Assembly (NCBI GenBank): GCA_026415395.1
Contig: JAOAHD010000017.1
Location: 147,001-211,000 of the forward strand
Length of the DNA stretch: 64,000 nt
Direction: 5' to 3'
From: Candidatus Binatia bacterium
Lineage (GTDB): Bacteria > Desulfobacterota > Binatia > HRBIN30
This document shows positions 18,047-27,525 of this stretch, one piece after another; the stretch's first letter is position 1, and each line of letters begins with the position of its first letter. The notes under the pieces are model-generated. The model was not told the DNA's origin, did not search any database, and worked only from the letters and a program-made list of their open reading frames with translations. A program made the translations under genes and the position numbers.

Positions 18047-19672
18047 GTGCGTGCACGAACCCTCTCGGCATTCGTTCGCGAGGCAGCCGCCCAGTTTGGG
18101 GCGCGGGAGATGCTCGCTTTCGCCCCGGAGAGTGCGGTAACCGCACGTTACTCGGGCACGGAGTTAGAGGAACAAATTCTAGCCACCGCGCGTTGGTTGG
18201 CCCGCCTCGGAGTCAGGAAAGGGACCCACGTTGGCCTTCTCTGGACGAATCGCCCAGAGTGGGTTTTCTACGCGTTTGGAGCGTGGACTCTAGGGGCGGT
18301 GGTCGTGCCGTTATCCACGTTGTGGAAAAGCCACGAGATTGCGTTCGCACTCCGGCACGCAGACGTCGAAGTGTTGTTGTCTATGACCGCCTTTCGAGGG
18401 CGGGATTTCGTTGACGAACTTTCGGCTTTGATTCCGGAAATCACGGCCCGCAGCGGAACGACGCCGCTATTCAATCTGGACTTCCCCAACCTAAGATGCG
18501 TGCGTTTCTTTGCGGCTCAAGACACACCAAAAGCTCCGACGGGTGATGGGCGGGACCCAGTCGACCTCGAGTATGTCGAGGCACTGGCCGAAACCGGGGA
18601 GCCCAGCGACCGGGCGGTGATCTTCTTCACCTCGGGCACGACCGCCCAACCGAAAGCAGTGGTCCACTGCCACGAGGCGCTGTTGGTTTCAGGGCGGCGT
18701 ATTGCTGAAGCGGTTGGCATCTCAGAAGAAGATTCTTGGTGGGGGCACATGCCCTTGTTTTGGACCGGAGGCTTTGTTCTCGGTTTGCTCGCCACTTGGA
18801 GCGGCCTCGGACGTGTAGTCCTGCACGAGCGGGTGGAACCTGCGCAAGCTTTGCAGCTCCTCGAGCAGGAGCGGTGCACAATCATGGCCGGATGGCACCA
18901 GGCCGGTCCCCTGTTGGAACATCCGGATTTCCCAAACCGCAAGCTCGCGTTGCGCAAAGGCTCGGCGCACCCACTAGCCGACCGCTTGCTCGTACAACCG
19001 CACTTTGCCGTGGGCATGTACGGCCTCAGTGAAACCGCTACCTGCGTGGCCTGCGCGCGGTGGACTGATCCCCGCGAGGTGCGGATGAACACCTGTGGAA
19101 ACCCACTTCCCGGTACGGAAATCCGCATCGTAAGCGCCGAGGACGGGCGGGTGCTTCCGTCAGGAGCGACGGGCGAAATCTGTGTGCGCGGTAGCACTCT
19201 CATGGAGGGCTATTACAAGGTACCCTATCACCAGACCTTTGACTCCGAGGGCTTCTTTCACACCGGCGATTTGGGCTTTGTCGACGACGACGGTCGGTTG
19301 CACTTTGTCGGCAGGCTCAAAGACGTGATCAAAACTGCAGGCGTCAACGTCGCGGCGCAGGAGGTCGAGGAGGCACTCGCGCAACATCCGGCAGTGCAGT
19401 CAGCCGCGGTCGTCGGTGTGCCTCATGAGGTCAGAGGCGAAAACGTCGCCGCCTTCGTGGTTCTTCGGCCGAGTATGACGGTTACAACCGAGGACATCGT
19501 TGCTTTTTGTCGCGATCGGCTAGCCAGCTACAAGGTGCCTCGTCACATCTTTTTTGTGAGCGCCACTGAGATTCCTCGCACTGCGACCGGGAAGATCGAA
19601 AAAGCCGCTCTGCGCGAAGAGGCTCGAAGAAGGGTCCAAGCCGATCCTGCCGCGCTCAGCAATCGACGCTGA
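18047..19672 (+). CDS. Second class I adenylate-forming acyl-CoA synthetase of the operon
   Basis: About 541 residues with the full set of ANL motifs: FFTSGTTAQPKAV (P-loop), GMYGLSETAT, FFHTGDLGFVDDDGR, VGRLKDVIKTAGVNV and the C-terminal TATGKIEKAAL lysine. The frame extends upstream to a TTG at 17969 inside the transferase gene, but the GTG at 18047 places the family start correctly and leaves a 22-base gap; I prefer it, with moderate certainty. It is clearly diverged from the first ligase in the operon rather than a recent copy, so the two probably activate different acids. Confidence 0.86.
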   Translation: MRARTLSAFVREAAAQFGAREMLAFAPESAVTARYSGTELEEQILATARWLARLGVRKGTHVGLLWTNRPEWVFYAFGAWTLGAVVVPLSTLWKSHEIAFALRHADVEVLLSMTAFRGRDFVDELSALIPEITARSGTTPLFNLDFPNLRCVRFFAAQDTPKAPTGDGRDPVDLEYVEALAETGEPSDRAVIFFTSGTTAQPKAVVHCHEALLVSGRRIAEAVGISEEDSWWGHMPLFWTGGFVLGLLATWSGLGRVVLHERVEPAQALQLLEQERCTIMAGWHQAGPLLEHPDFPNRKLALRKGSAHPLADRLLVQPHFAVGMYGLSETATCVACARWTDPREVRMNTCGNPLPGTEIRIVSAEDGRVLPSGATGEICVRGSTLMEGYYKVPYHQTFDSEGFFHTGDLGFVDDDGRLHFVGRLKDVIKTAGVNVAAQEVEEALAQHPAVQSAAVVGVPHEVRGENVAAFVVLRPSMTVTTEDIVAFCRDRLASYKVPRHIFFVSATEIPRTATGKIEKAALREEARRRVQADPAALSNRR

Positions 19673-19699
19673 GCTGGGGGCGTTCAACTAGAGCTGGGA

Positions 19700-20593
19700 T
19701 TAGAGCCCGAACTCGCGTAACCGCCGTGGGTCTTTCGTCCAGTCTTCCTGCACCCGTACAAACAACTGCAGGTAGACCTTTTTCCCGAGCATTTGTTCGA
19801 TTTGCTCGCGAGCTGACTGCCCGATCGACTTGATGCGGGAGCCGCCCTTGCCTATCACGATTGGCTTTTGCGACTCCCGCTCGACGTGGATCGTTGCGTG
19901 AATGACCACTACGTTCTTTTTTTCCTCGAAGCTTTCCACGGTCACGGCAACGGCGTACGGCACCTCTTGTCGGGTTTGCAACAACACTTGCTCGCGAATG
20001 ACCTCCTGAACCAAAGCCCGCTCGGTCTGATCAGTGAACGTTTCAGGGTCATACAGTCGTGGGCCGGGCGGGAGTTTACCGACCACCACGCGCAAAAGTT
20101 CGGCGATATTTCCACCCTCCGCCGCGCTAATCGGGATAACGTCAACGCCTGGAAGCAGCTGATCGAGTTCCGCCAAAATGGGAATCATTGCATTAGGTTT
20201 GATGCAGTCGATTTTGTTCAAGGCCACGGCAAGACAATCTCGAAAGCGCTGCAAACGCGCCGCGATTTGGCGGTCCTCGTTCGTAACTCCTTCCGTCGCA
20301 TCCACTAGCCATAGGATAACGTCAGCCTCTCCCATGGCTTCTTCTGCCACTTGCATCATGCGGCGGTTGATCAGCGTTTTCGCTTCATGAAGCCCCGGCG
20401 TGTCGACAAGCACAATTTGCGCTTCCGGAAGGGTTAAAATGCCCCGAATCCGCGAGCGAGTGGTTTGTGGCTTTGGGGTTACGATGGCAACCTTTTGCCC
20501 CAACAAACGATTGAGGAGCGTCGACTTGCCCACGTTGGGGCGCCCGACCAACACAACAAAGCCGGACCGGTGAGTCGTGTCGCTTTCTGCCAC
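19700..20593 (-). CDS. era: GTPase Era, ribosome assembly factor
   Basis: The 297-residue protein has the Era layout: G1 GRPNVGKS (17-24), G3 DTPGL (65-69), G4 NKID (127-130), and a C-terminal KH domain with VIGKGGSRIKSIG. Era binds the 3' end of 16S rRNA and helps mature the 30S subunit. The start is GTG at 20593; no in-frame ATG precedes it. It is not beside the usual rnc, ybeY or recO partners; here it converges on the acyl-CoA ligase gene and is divergent from the large metallohydrolase gene. Confidence 0.95.
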   Translation of the reverse strand: MAESDTTHRSGFVVLVGRPNVGKSTLLNRLLGQKVAIVTPKPQTTRSRIRGILTLPEAQIVLVDTPGLHEAKTLINRRMMQVAEEAMGEADVILWLVDATEGVTNEDRQIAARLQRFRDCLAVALNKIDCIKPNAMIPILAELDQLLPGVDVIPISAAEGGNIAELLRVVVGKLPPGPRLYDPETFTDQTERALVQEVIREQVLLQTRQEVPYAVAVTVESFEEKKNVVVIHATIHVERESQKPIVIGKGGSRIKSIGQSAREQIEQMLGKKVYLQLFVRVQEDWTKDPRRLREFGL

Positions 20594-20833
20594 GCCCGCT
20601 TGCTAGCACCATGGTGTTCGCACGCAATGAGCGATGAGGCCATCTCTAGGCCCGACTCGCTCCTTGCGCCCGCGTGCGGGGCTCGGCATCCTGCCCACGC
20701 GGATAAACCACCCGGCCCGCGGGCCCGCTAGGATGGCGCAGAGAGCGCGGAGCTATCTTGACATGCACGAGACAGAAAAGGGAAAAGGCCCGAGAGGAAG
20801 CGGCACGCTCGAAGTCAGCGGGAGGTGAGATCG

Positions 20834-23800
20834 ATGGGCAAGATTTTGTTTGCAGCAGCAATCGTGGCACTGGCGTTCAGTTGGCCTCAGCAATCGCGTG
20901 CTGCGTGCGGGCCTTGCAAGGCCGAACAAGTCACAGCCGCCACTGCAAACGCGCTGTTGTTTGGCGGCACGGACGCCGCTGGAGGCGTGGGGGACTGGTA
21001 CCTCACAAATGGCAAGGTTGTGGCCATTATCGACAACATCGACACCGAGACGATCAGCACCGTGGGAGGCAGCGCGACCGTCGATCTGACCTCATCGAAT
21101 GCCGTCCAAACCGGAGGTACGCTCATCGATCTCGGATTAAAGGGTAAGCACAACGACCAGTTTCCTCAGGGCTTCAATACGGGCGGATTCAGTCTCGCCA
21201 ACGTGTTTCTGTTCCGGAAAGGGGACGAAGTTGCCTGGGGCCTACCCGCGGGCAACAATCCCTGCGCCACCGTCGAAGGGTCCAATACACTGTGCCCAAC
21301 CGACCCCGACTGTGCAGCGATTACGGTGTACGGGATCATGCTCGGCTCTTGCACTTCCGGAACCGACTTTTGCTCCACCCGAGCGAACCCGAAGGTTCGG
21401 GTAAGAACCACGTACAAGGCATGCAAAAACCAACGCACACTGTTCGTGACCACCGAGGTTTGGAACCAAACCGGAAGCTCCCAGTTGCTCCCGATCTTTG
21501 ACGTGCTTCTGTGGGGCGGCCGCGGGTTGATGCCTTTTGTGCCGGACAAGGGGCGCGGATTCACTCACCCGATCCTCAACCTATCCAGCACTTCGGCAAT
21601 TCTCGCAGCGCTGACCTCGGCGCCGTTTTTTGCCGTGCCGGGTAACGTAGATGTCAAGGACGGCGTAGCCGCGCGAAACAAAAAGGCCGGAGCCATTGCT
21701 TATGGATATTTCTCCGACGGAGGCTTCGACGACTCCAATGGTCCCGCCCTAGGCGGCATACAGAATCCGATCGCTGACCAATTTGCGATGACAAGCTTGC
21801 AAGGCGGATTTCTCTCGGCAGCCACGCTGCCCACGCTTGTCGGTCCCTTTTTAGCGAATAACGCTTCGCGAACTTTTTCGCGCCGAATCATCGTTGGCGA
21901 TCGCAACGACCCAGCGGCGGTCATTGGCGACCAGCGCAACCCGGAAAGCATTCTCTATTCGACGCCTTTGTCCTCTCAGTTAGGTACCGTGTCCGGGCGT
22001 CTAAGCCCATCTTCTCCAGTGGAGGGAACGATCACGTTTATTCGCGTGGGTGGTCCCAGTTTCTCCGCTCTAGGATCGCAGTGGGGGTTGTTAGACAACG
22101 CGCCGATTTCCGCGGTACGAACCAAGAGTAGTTTCAGCAAGATTGTTCTCCCAGAGGGAGATTACCGTGCGCACGTGGTCGTACCCGGACAAGTTGACTT
22201 TTGGACCCCGCAGTTCACGGTCACCGCCGGGCAAAACACGACAATTCCGCCGATCGCCATCACCAAGCCAGGGAAACTCAAAATCGAAGTTCGCGACGCG
22301 GATAGCAACACCGGAATTCCGGCGAAAATCTCCCTGAGCCCGTCTCCTGACATGAAGCGCGAGTTCGCAACCTTTTCTTTCGATACGCGCAACGGGATGT
22401 GCTCCAACAATCTTTCTCAGGCTTGCACGAACGACTCTGACTGCGGTAGCGGCAACACGTGTTTTCGAACCTGCACGAACAAGGTCCCGGTTCGATGCAG
22501 CCCAGGATGTCCATCCGGGTTTGTCTGTGCCGCCGACGGACGTTGTCGCAAGCATGACTGCAATTCCGACGCCGATTGTGACCCAGGATATGTCTGCCGT
22601 GCCGATACTACTGATGGCGAGGCTGGTGTCCCTGGGATGCAGCCGGGTGGCGGCCAGGTGAACGTCATTTACACCGACGCCAAGGGAAAGGCGGTGGTCG
22701 ACATCAAACCGGGCACTTACACAGCCACGATTTCCCGTGGGCCTGAGTATACGATCGCGCAGGTGGCACCGGTAACCATCACGAGCGGGGCAGTCACCGA
22801 CTTGGGCATTCAGACGATCAAACGAGTTCTGGATACCACCGGATACATGTCTGCCGATTTTCACATCCACTCGGCTCGTAGCCTAGACTCCTCCGCGCCG
22901 CTCGAAGGCCGGGTTCGGAGTTTTGCTGGCGAGGGCCTGGAGGTGATGGTGTCGACTGACCACGACATCAACACCGACTATGCGCCAGTCATTAAGAAGC
23001 TCAAGATGCAACCGTTCATTGGCTCGATCGTGGGCACTGAGGTCACCACTTCCGTGCCCAACCCGCCGTTCCTCGCGAACGCGTGGGGTCACATCAACTC
23101 TTGGCCCTCGATTTTCGACCCGAATTTGCGGAGATCGGGATCCGTCGAGGACGAGAGTGTGAGCGCGAACGTAATTTACGATCGGTTGCGCGCGCAAAGC
23201 AACTTCCAGTGCGTGGGCGGTCCGAAGAACGGGCTTCCCTGCACTTCGAACTCACAGTGTGGCTCGGGCGCTTGCACCGACGTGGGCGAGCAAGTCGTGC
23301 AGCTCAATCACCCCCGTGCAGGGCTCGGCGGTGTGGTGAACATCGGAATGTTCGACAACATCGGTTTCAACCCACCTGGGTCCGTGGACACCTGCCAGCA
23401 ATACCCCGTGCGATGTTCGACCAATTCTTGCGCGGGAGGAACTAATGACGGCGTTGCTTGTACGAGCGACGCCCAGTGCACCGGCGGCGGAAAGTGTGGC
23501 TGCAACAGTGGCAGCATCCCTGGCGCCGCCAACGGCTGCAATCGCATTTTGCTCGATCTGAACGTTGTCCCCCAGGCAAGCTTGTGCACGACGAGCGGGT
23601 GCGGCGGCGGATTCGAGAACCCGAACGGGACCCGCAATATCGACTTTGACGTGATGGAAATCGACAACGGTGCCAACCGCAGCGGTTTCAATGACCTAAA
23701 GCTCGTGCGGCGCGACTGGCTAAGCCTGCTTAACCAAGGCATCCAGGTGGGTAAAGCTGGCCAGCGCCATCCCGTGTGGGGAACCGGGGTTTCCGACTCG

Positions 23801-24700
23801 CATCGCTTGGTGATCGAATTGCCCGGATACTCGCGAACGTTCGTGGGCGCGGGAGACTTCACGAACGCCACCAGCCTCGACGTCAAAGCCTTCAATACCG
23901 CCGTGCTAAATGGAAACATGAGCATATCTTCCGGCCCGTACATCGGATTCACCGCCAATGCTGGCGGCCCTCCAGTCAAAATGGGCCAGACGCTCGGGCC
24001 CAGTGTGACCTCGGTAAACTTACAAATCCAAGTGCAGGCCGCTCCGTGGGTTCCGGTAGAAGAAGTCCGCATCATCAAAAATGGCTGCGTTCTGGCCTGC
24101 TACAACAGCACAACGACCCCCGCGGTGGCGCCCAACCCTAGCAATCCCTTTGAGCAATCGAACGCCAATGTCGTACGCTTCAATGCCACCATCTCCGACA
24201 CCGTGAGTGGCGACAGTTACTACATCGTGGAAGCCAGTCAGAATCTCCCCCTGACGGGAGCTCCTCCCGCAGATCCAATCATGAATCTCGTGGCCAAAGA
24301 CGCGGTCCCCTGGGCGATGACCAACCCCATTTTCGTCGACGGAGACGGCGACTCTCAGTACTCCGGGATTTCACTTCCGCCGAACGCCGGAGAGCCAAGC
24401 TGTCCCGCACTCCCCCCGTCGTGTTCAGCAGGGGCCGCCACCGTAGGGCTGTTCCCGTCGCCGGTGATGGTCGCGAAGCAAGAGCAGTTAGAGCGCTTCT
24501 CCTGGCTGGCGAGATTGTTCGGTCGACTCATTGGCCGCGCCGTGGCGGATAGCGACGGGGCCTCCAAGGTGATGGACGACCGCGAGCGCGTGCGTGAGCG
24601 CGAGGAGGAACTTCAAAAAGGTGGTGGTGAACACCTCCCATGGAACCGCATTGTGTTTCCGACCCCTGCGCCCACGCCGCAGCAGCCTCCAGAGCAATGA
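20834..24700 (+). CDS. Very large secreted CehA/McbA-type (PHP-like) metallohydrolase with Cys-rich inserts
   Basis: A 1288-residue exported protein with a signal peptide ending SRA. The N-terminal half is beta-rich and resembles carbohydrate-binding or carboxypeptidase-regulatory repeats. From about residue 665 a PHP-like metal domain starts: DFHIHS (675-679), then VMVSTDHDIN and later SDSHR, as in CehA/McbA hydrolases. Three Cys-dense segments (around 520-590, 790-820 and 860-900) carry C-x-x-D-x-D-C-type spacings and are probably disulfide-linked. The tail is charged, then PTPAPTP. The ATG at 20834 follows GGGAGGTGA; a GTG at 20825 lies within that site. The next gene overlaps (ATGA). Substrate unknown. 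Confidence 0.75.
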   Translation: MGKILFAAAIVALAFSWPQQSRAACGPCKAEQVTAATANALLFGGTDAAGGVGDWYLTNGKVVAIIDNIDTETISTVGGSATVDLTSSNAVQTGGTLIDLGLKGKHNDQFPQGFNTGGFSLANVFLFRKGDEVAWGLPAGNNPCATVEGSNTLCPTDPDCAAITVYGIMLGSCTSGTDFCSTRANPKVRVRTTYKACKNQRTLFVTTEVWNQTGSSQLLPIFDVLLWGGRGLMPFVPDKGRGFTHPILNLSSTSAILAALTSAPFFAVPGNVDVKDGVAARNKKAGAIAYGYFSDGGFDDSNGPALGGIQNPIADQFAMTSLQGGFLSAATLPTLVGPFLANNASRTFSRRIIVGDRNDPAAVIGDQRNPESILYSTPLSSQLGTVSGRLSPSSPVEGTITFIRVGGPSFSALGSQWGLLDNAPISAVRTKSSFSKIVLPEGDYRAHVVVPGQVDFWTPQFTVTAGQNTTIPPIAITKPGKLKIEVRDADSNTGIPAKISLSPSPDMKREFATFSFDTRNGMCSNNLSQACTNDSDCGSGNTCFRTCTNKVPVRCSPGCPSGFVCAADGRCRKHDCNSDADCDPGYVCRADTTDGEAGVPGMQPGGGQVNVIYTDAKGKAVVDIKPGTYTATISRGPEYTIAQVAPVTITSGAVTDLGIQTIKRVLDTTGYMSADFHIHSARSLDSSAPLEGRVRSFAGEGLEVMVSTDHDINTDYAPVIKKLKMQPFIGSIVGTEVTTSVPNPPFLANAWGHINSWPSIFDPNLRRSGSVEDESVSANVIYDRLRAQSNFQCVGGPKNGLPCTSNSQCGSGACTDVGEQVVQLNHPRAGLGGVVNIGMFDNIGFNPPGSVDTCQQYPVRCSTNSCAGGTNDGVACTSDAQCTGGGKCGCNSGSIPGAANGCNRILLDLNVVPQASLCTTSGCGGGFENPNGTRNIDFDVMEIDNGANRSGFNDLKLVRRDWLSLLNQGIQVGKAGQRHPVWGTGVSDSHRLVIELPGYSRTFVGAGDFTNATSLDVKAFNTAVLNGNMSISSGPYIGFTANAGGPPVKMGQTLGPSVTSVNLQIQVQAAPWVPVEEVRIIKNGCVLACYNSTTTPAVAPNPSNPFEQSNANVVRFNATISDTVSGDSYYIVEASQNLPLTGAPPADPIMNLVAKDAVPWAMTNPIFVDGDGDSQYSGISLPPNAGEPSCPALPPSCSAGAATVGLFPSPVMVAKQEQLERFSWLARLFGRLIGRAVADSDGASKVMDDRERVREREEELQKGGGEHLPWNRIVFPTPAPTPQQPPEQ

Positions 24701-25116
24701 AGTCCGTTTGCGGAGTCGCGAGTAGGGCCCGCCAGCGCTGGTGGGCCCTTGCTGTTTATTCGGCCCTGATGGTTCCTATGACGATTCTCGTGCTCACCGC
24801 CCACGCACATTGGATTCCGCCAGACCAAATCGTTGCCTCTCTTCGCAACGACGAGACGCTCCGTACCCGCGTCGGTGTGCGCAGCATCGAGCGCCAGGGA
24901 AGAATATTGATGATCCGCGTCGACCCCAACCTATGGACCACCGTGGAGCCTAATCTGCGACGCGAGCTGGCAGAGAACTGGTATCAGGTGTGGCGGCACA
25001 ACGTCGAGCAAGGAATCGTTGCTGTCTTGGCGTTGCCGGATGATGCTCCCTTGGTCAACTTCGACGCCTCTGGGAACGCGCGGTTACTCAATTTAGAAAA
25101 GCCTTCAGTCAAGTGA
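24697..25116 (+). CDS. Small single-pass membrane protein coupled to the metallohydrolase gene
   Basis: A 139-residue protein that I cannot assign. An N-terminal basic stretch (SRARQRWW) is followed by one hydrophobic segment (ALAVYSALMVPMTILVLTA, about residues 18-37), so a signal anchor with the C-terminal 100 residues in the periplasm is likely. That soluble part has no known motif. Its ATG overlaps the stop of the large hydrolase (ATGA at 24697-24700), implying coupled synthesis and perhaps a shared job. It converges closely on the dGTPase gene (7-base gap). Confidence 0.6.
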   Translation: MKSVCGVASRARQRWWALAVYSALMVPMTILVLTAHAHWIPPDQIVASLRNDETLRTRVGVRSIERQGRILMIRVDPNLWTTVEPNLRRELAENWYQVWRHNVEQGIVAVLALPDDAPLVNFDASGNARLLNLEKPSVK

Positions 25117-25123
25117 GCGCGGT

Positions 25124-26278
25124 CTAGACCCGCTCGTCCGGGTCAAACAGCTTGCGATGCTCCTCGAGAGCAAAACGATCAGTCATGCCCGCGATGTAAT
25201 CGCAAACGACGCGCTGGAGCGTCTCGCCCTCCCGCTCACACCGGCCCAAAATATGCGGGGGCAACAACTTGGGCTCGGCGAGATAAGCGTGGAACAACTC
25301 TTCCATGACACGCTGGGCCTTCACCATCATCCTTGTTACCCGGTAGTGCCGGTACAGGTTCGCGAAGAGGAATTGTTTGAGCTCCAAGCGCTTCTCTTCC
25401 AGTTCCTCGCTGAAACCTACGATTGGCTTTGCGTAGTTGCGAACGGCAGCGAGCGAATCGATCTTCTCATGTTTCAGCTTGCGCGCGGTGGCGTTGATCA
25501 AGTCGGTAACGAAGAGATCGATCAAACGGCGCTGAGCCTGATAACGCCAAATGCGAAAACCTGCCTCCGGCCACCGCTGGCGAATATCGTCGAACGTTTC
25601 GCGCCATAGCCGGACCTCGTGAAGTTGCTCCAGTTCCAACAGGCCTGACTTAAGGCCGTCGTCGATGTCGTGGGTGTTGTACGCGATCTCATCGGCGTAA
25701 TCGACGATCTGTGCTTCGAGGGAAGGAGACAGCCCGGGATCGAAGCGTTGGGCCAATGGCTTATCGTAGGGGAGCGAGTGCTTCACGATCCCTTCTCGCA
25801 CTTCCCACGTGAGATTGAGCCCCCGAAACTGAGGGTAACGCTCCTCCAAGACTTCAACGATCCGAAGGCTTTGCGCATTGTGTTCGAAGCCTCCGTAAGG
25901 TTCCATGAGGCGGTGCAAGACCCGTTCACCGGCATGGCCAAATGGAGTGTGCCCGAGGTCGTGGGCAAGAGCGATGGCTTCCGCAAGGTCCTGGTTCAGC
26001 CGAAGCGCCTGGGCCACTGTGCGCGCGATTTGCGCCGCTTCCATCGTGTGGGTCAGGCGCGTGCGGTAATAGTCGCCTTCGTGGTTTACGAACACCTGCG
26101 TCTTATACTCCAAACGGCGAAACGCGGTGGAGTGAATGATGCGATCCCGGTCTCTTTGGAACGGAAGCCGAAATGCATGTTCATCCTCATCGTGATCCCG
26201 CCCTCGGCTGGCCGTACTCCGCACGGCGTACGGAGCAAGGAACTGATGTTCAAATTGGATAAGTTCGTCACGGGTCAT
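25124..26278 (-). CDS. dgt: Deoxyguanosinetriphosphate triphosphohydrolase-like HD-domain protein
   Basis: The 384-residue product has the dGTPase family signature: STAFRRLEYKTQVF near the start, HTMEAAQIAR with the first metal His, then HDLGHTPFGHAGE with the HD pair, and a late Asp in QIVDYADEIAYNTHDIDDG. Such enzymes cleave dNTPs to deoxynucleoside and triphosphate; this length matches the shorter 'dGTPase-like' type, so dGTP preference is not certain. Start ATG at 26278. Confidence 0.92.
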   Translation of the reverse strand: MTRDELIQFEHQFLAPYAVRSTASRGRDHDEDEHAFRLPFQRDRDRIIHSTAFRRLEYKTQVFVNHEGDYYRTRLTHTMEAAQIARTVAQALRLNQDLAEAIALAHDLGHTPFGHAGERVLHRLMEPYGGFEHNAQSLRIVEVLEERYPQFRGLNLTWEVREGIVKHSLPYDKPLAQRFDPGLSPSLEAQIVDYADEIAYNTHDIDDGLKSGLLELEQLHEVRLWRETFDDIRQRWPEAGFRIWRYQAQRRLIDLFVTDLINATARKLKHEKIDSLAAVRNYAKPIVGFSEELEEKRLELKQFLFANLYRHYRVTRMMVKAQRVMEELFHAYLAEPKLLPPHILGRCEREGETLQRVVCDYIAGMTDRFALEEHRKLFDPDERV

Positions 26279-26381
26279 TGCCGACGTTATAAGGAGCGCT
26301 CCCTTGCTTCTGCAACGAGCAGAGGCTCACCGCGGCAAATGATTCGAGGTAAAGCCACGTCACGGGGAGACTGCATTCTGG

Positions 26382-26409
26382 TTGAGGGTTACCCGTCATT
26401 TGCTATACG
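26382..26409 (+). promoter_or_regulatory. Possible promoter giving a leaderless mRNA for the gene at 26416
   Basis: TTGAGG (26382-26387) and TATACG (26404-26409) are 16 bases apart. Transcription would start about 7 bases later, at or next to the ATG at 26416, which lacks a Shine-Dalgarno. This fits a leaderless transcript, but the hexamers match only partly and the case is weak. Confidence 0.28.
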
Positions 26410-26415
26410 GCGTCA

Positions 26416-27099
26416 ATGAAGTCCTTACCGCCCGATTACGCTCAGGGGCTGTTCGGCAAAAACTTTTACGGCCCAGCGGAGGTTGAGCAGGCCTTTGGAA
26501 CCTCCGCGGGGCCGGTTCCGCACGTGCCATTTGACCAAAGCACTTTGAGGTCCGCAGCCGAAAGTGGTCTCCTGCTTATCCTGCGACAGCCAGCCTTGGG
26601 AGGTTCTCCGTTCGTGCTCGAGCGTGCCATTGCCTCGCACGAAGACTTGTTTGACGCGCGGTTTCTCCGGCAGGTCGGTTACCAGCTCAAAGACGAATGG
26701 GGAATTTTGCTCGAACCCGTGGCAAAAACGGAAACCCCCAGGCCCGGCTGGGCGCTCGTCAGTAGGTCTACGTTACCGGCAACACGAAACCGCAGCTACC
26801 ACGAGCAGACGAAGATCCTTGAGAACTGGGGGAAGCCCTGGAATTGTTCCGGCCTAGAAGTAGGACGGCGCTTAGCGGCCGAAATCGTGTATGACTGCAT
26901 TCTCGTTTTCCGCTCGCGTGGAGAGCGACTACTCGAGCGCGAGTGGGACTGGTCGGCCACCGCAACGGTCGATGGCGGCTACGTGAACGTCGGAGGGTTC
27001 GGACCAAAGGGAATGCAAATTTTCAGCTACTCGGCTGCGGTGCGTCATAGCTGGCTGGGCGTATGCCCGCAGATCCGTGGTTGCCTCGAGGGGGAATGA
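26416..27099 (+). CDS. Unrecognised 227-residue protein
   Basis: I do not recognise this gene. It has no signal peptide or membrane segment. The N-terminal region (PPDYAQGLFGKNFYGPAEVEQAFG) looks like a compact alpha-helical segment, followed by mixed alpha/beta sequence with several aromatic residues and three Cys. Coding character is supported by length, lack of competing frames and a second short gene starting 3 bases after its stop. There is no ribosome site before the ATG. The two genes probably form one unit of unknown purpose, divergent from dgt. Confidence 0.6.
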   Translation: MKSLPPDYAQGLFGKNFYGPAEVEQAFGTSAGPVPHVPFDQSTLRSAAESGLLLILRQPALGGSPFVLERAIASHEDLFDARFLRQVGYQLKDEWGILLEPVAKTETPRPGWALVSRSTLPATRNRSYHEQTKILENWGKPWNCSGLEVGRRLAAEIVYDCILVFRSRGERLLEREWDWSATATVDGGYVNVGGFGPKGMQIFSYSAAVRHSWLGVCPQIRGCLEGE

Positions 27100-27102
27100 G
27101 CC

Positions 27103-27387
27103 ATGTTCTTCGTAACCACGAAACATCCCGATTACGTGCTCTTTGCCATGACCCCGAGCGAGCGCGCGGCGATCGGCGTCACCGAGAAGCAGGAGGTCCA
27201 CCTCCTTTCTCGCGCGGCGGCGCGCACCCCTTGGCAGGTGTTCGCCAAGTGGGATGGACGGCAGTTTTCCCACACGGATTTCATGGTCGCGTGGCACCAT
27301 CGCGAGGAGCCGCAGGATCCTCGCGACTTGCTGGCCGTGCTTCCCGAGCAGTTGCGGCAAAGCGCTCGTGAGTCGTGCCTTCAGTAA
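27103..27387 (+). CDS. Unrecognised 94-residue protein, operon partner of the gene at 26416
   Basis: A 94-residue soluble, fairly acidic protein starting MFFVTTKHPDYVLFAMTPSE, with no motif I can name. GAGGGGGA shortly upstream serves as ribosome site, and the ATG lies 3 bases after the previous stop, so the two genes are co-transcribed. Confidence 0.6.
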   Translation: MFFVTTKHPDYVLFAMTPSERAAIGVTEKQEVHLLSRAAARTPWQVFAKWDGRQFSHTDFMVAWHHREEPQDPRDLLAVLPEQLRQSARESCLQ

Positions 27388-27525
27388 CCAGGCACCGCGT
27401 TGACTGGCCGCAGGCTGCGCGTCAAGCGGCCTAAACTCTGTATGGGCCGGGGCGCTGCAGTGGAGGCTCGGCTTGCCTTCCGGTCGGGTACCACACAAAA
27501 AGCGTGACCCGGAGCGGGGCGACCA

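Noticed and set aside
20758-20763. TTGACA upstream of the large metallohydrolase gene
   Set aside because: A perfect -35 hexamer but nothing like a -10 at 15-19 bases; a lone hexamer is expected by chance.
25670-26419. A 249-residue plus-strand frame opposite dgt
   Set aside because: Shadow of the dGTPase gene; no domain, and its end runs into the start of the gene at 26416 in another frame.
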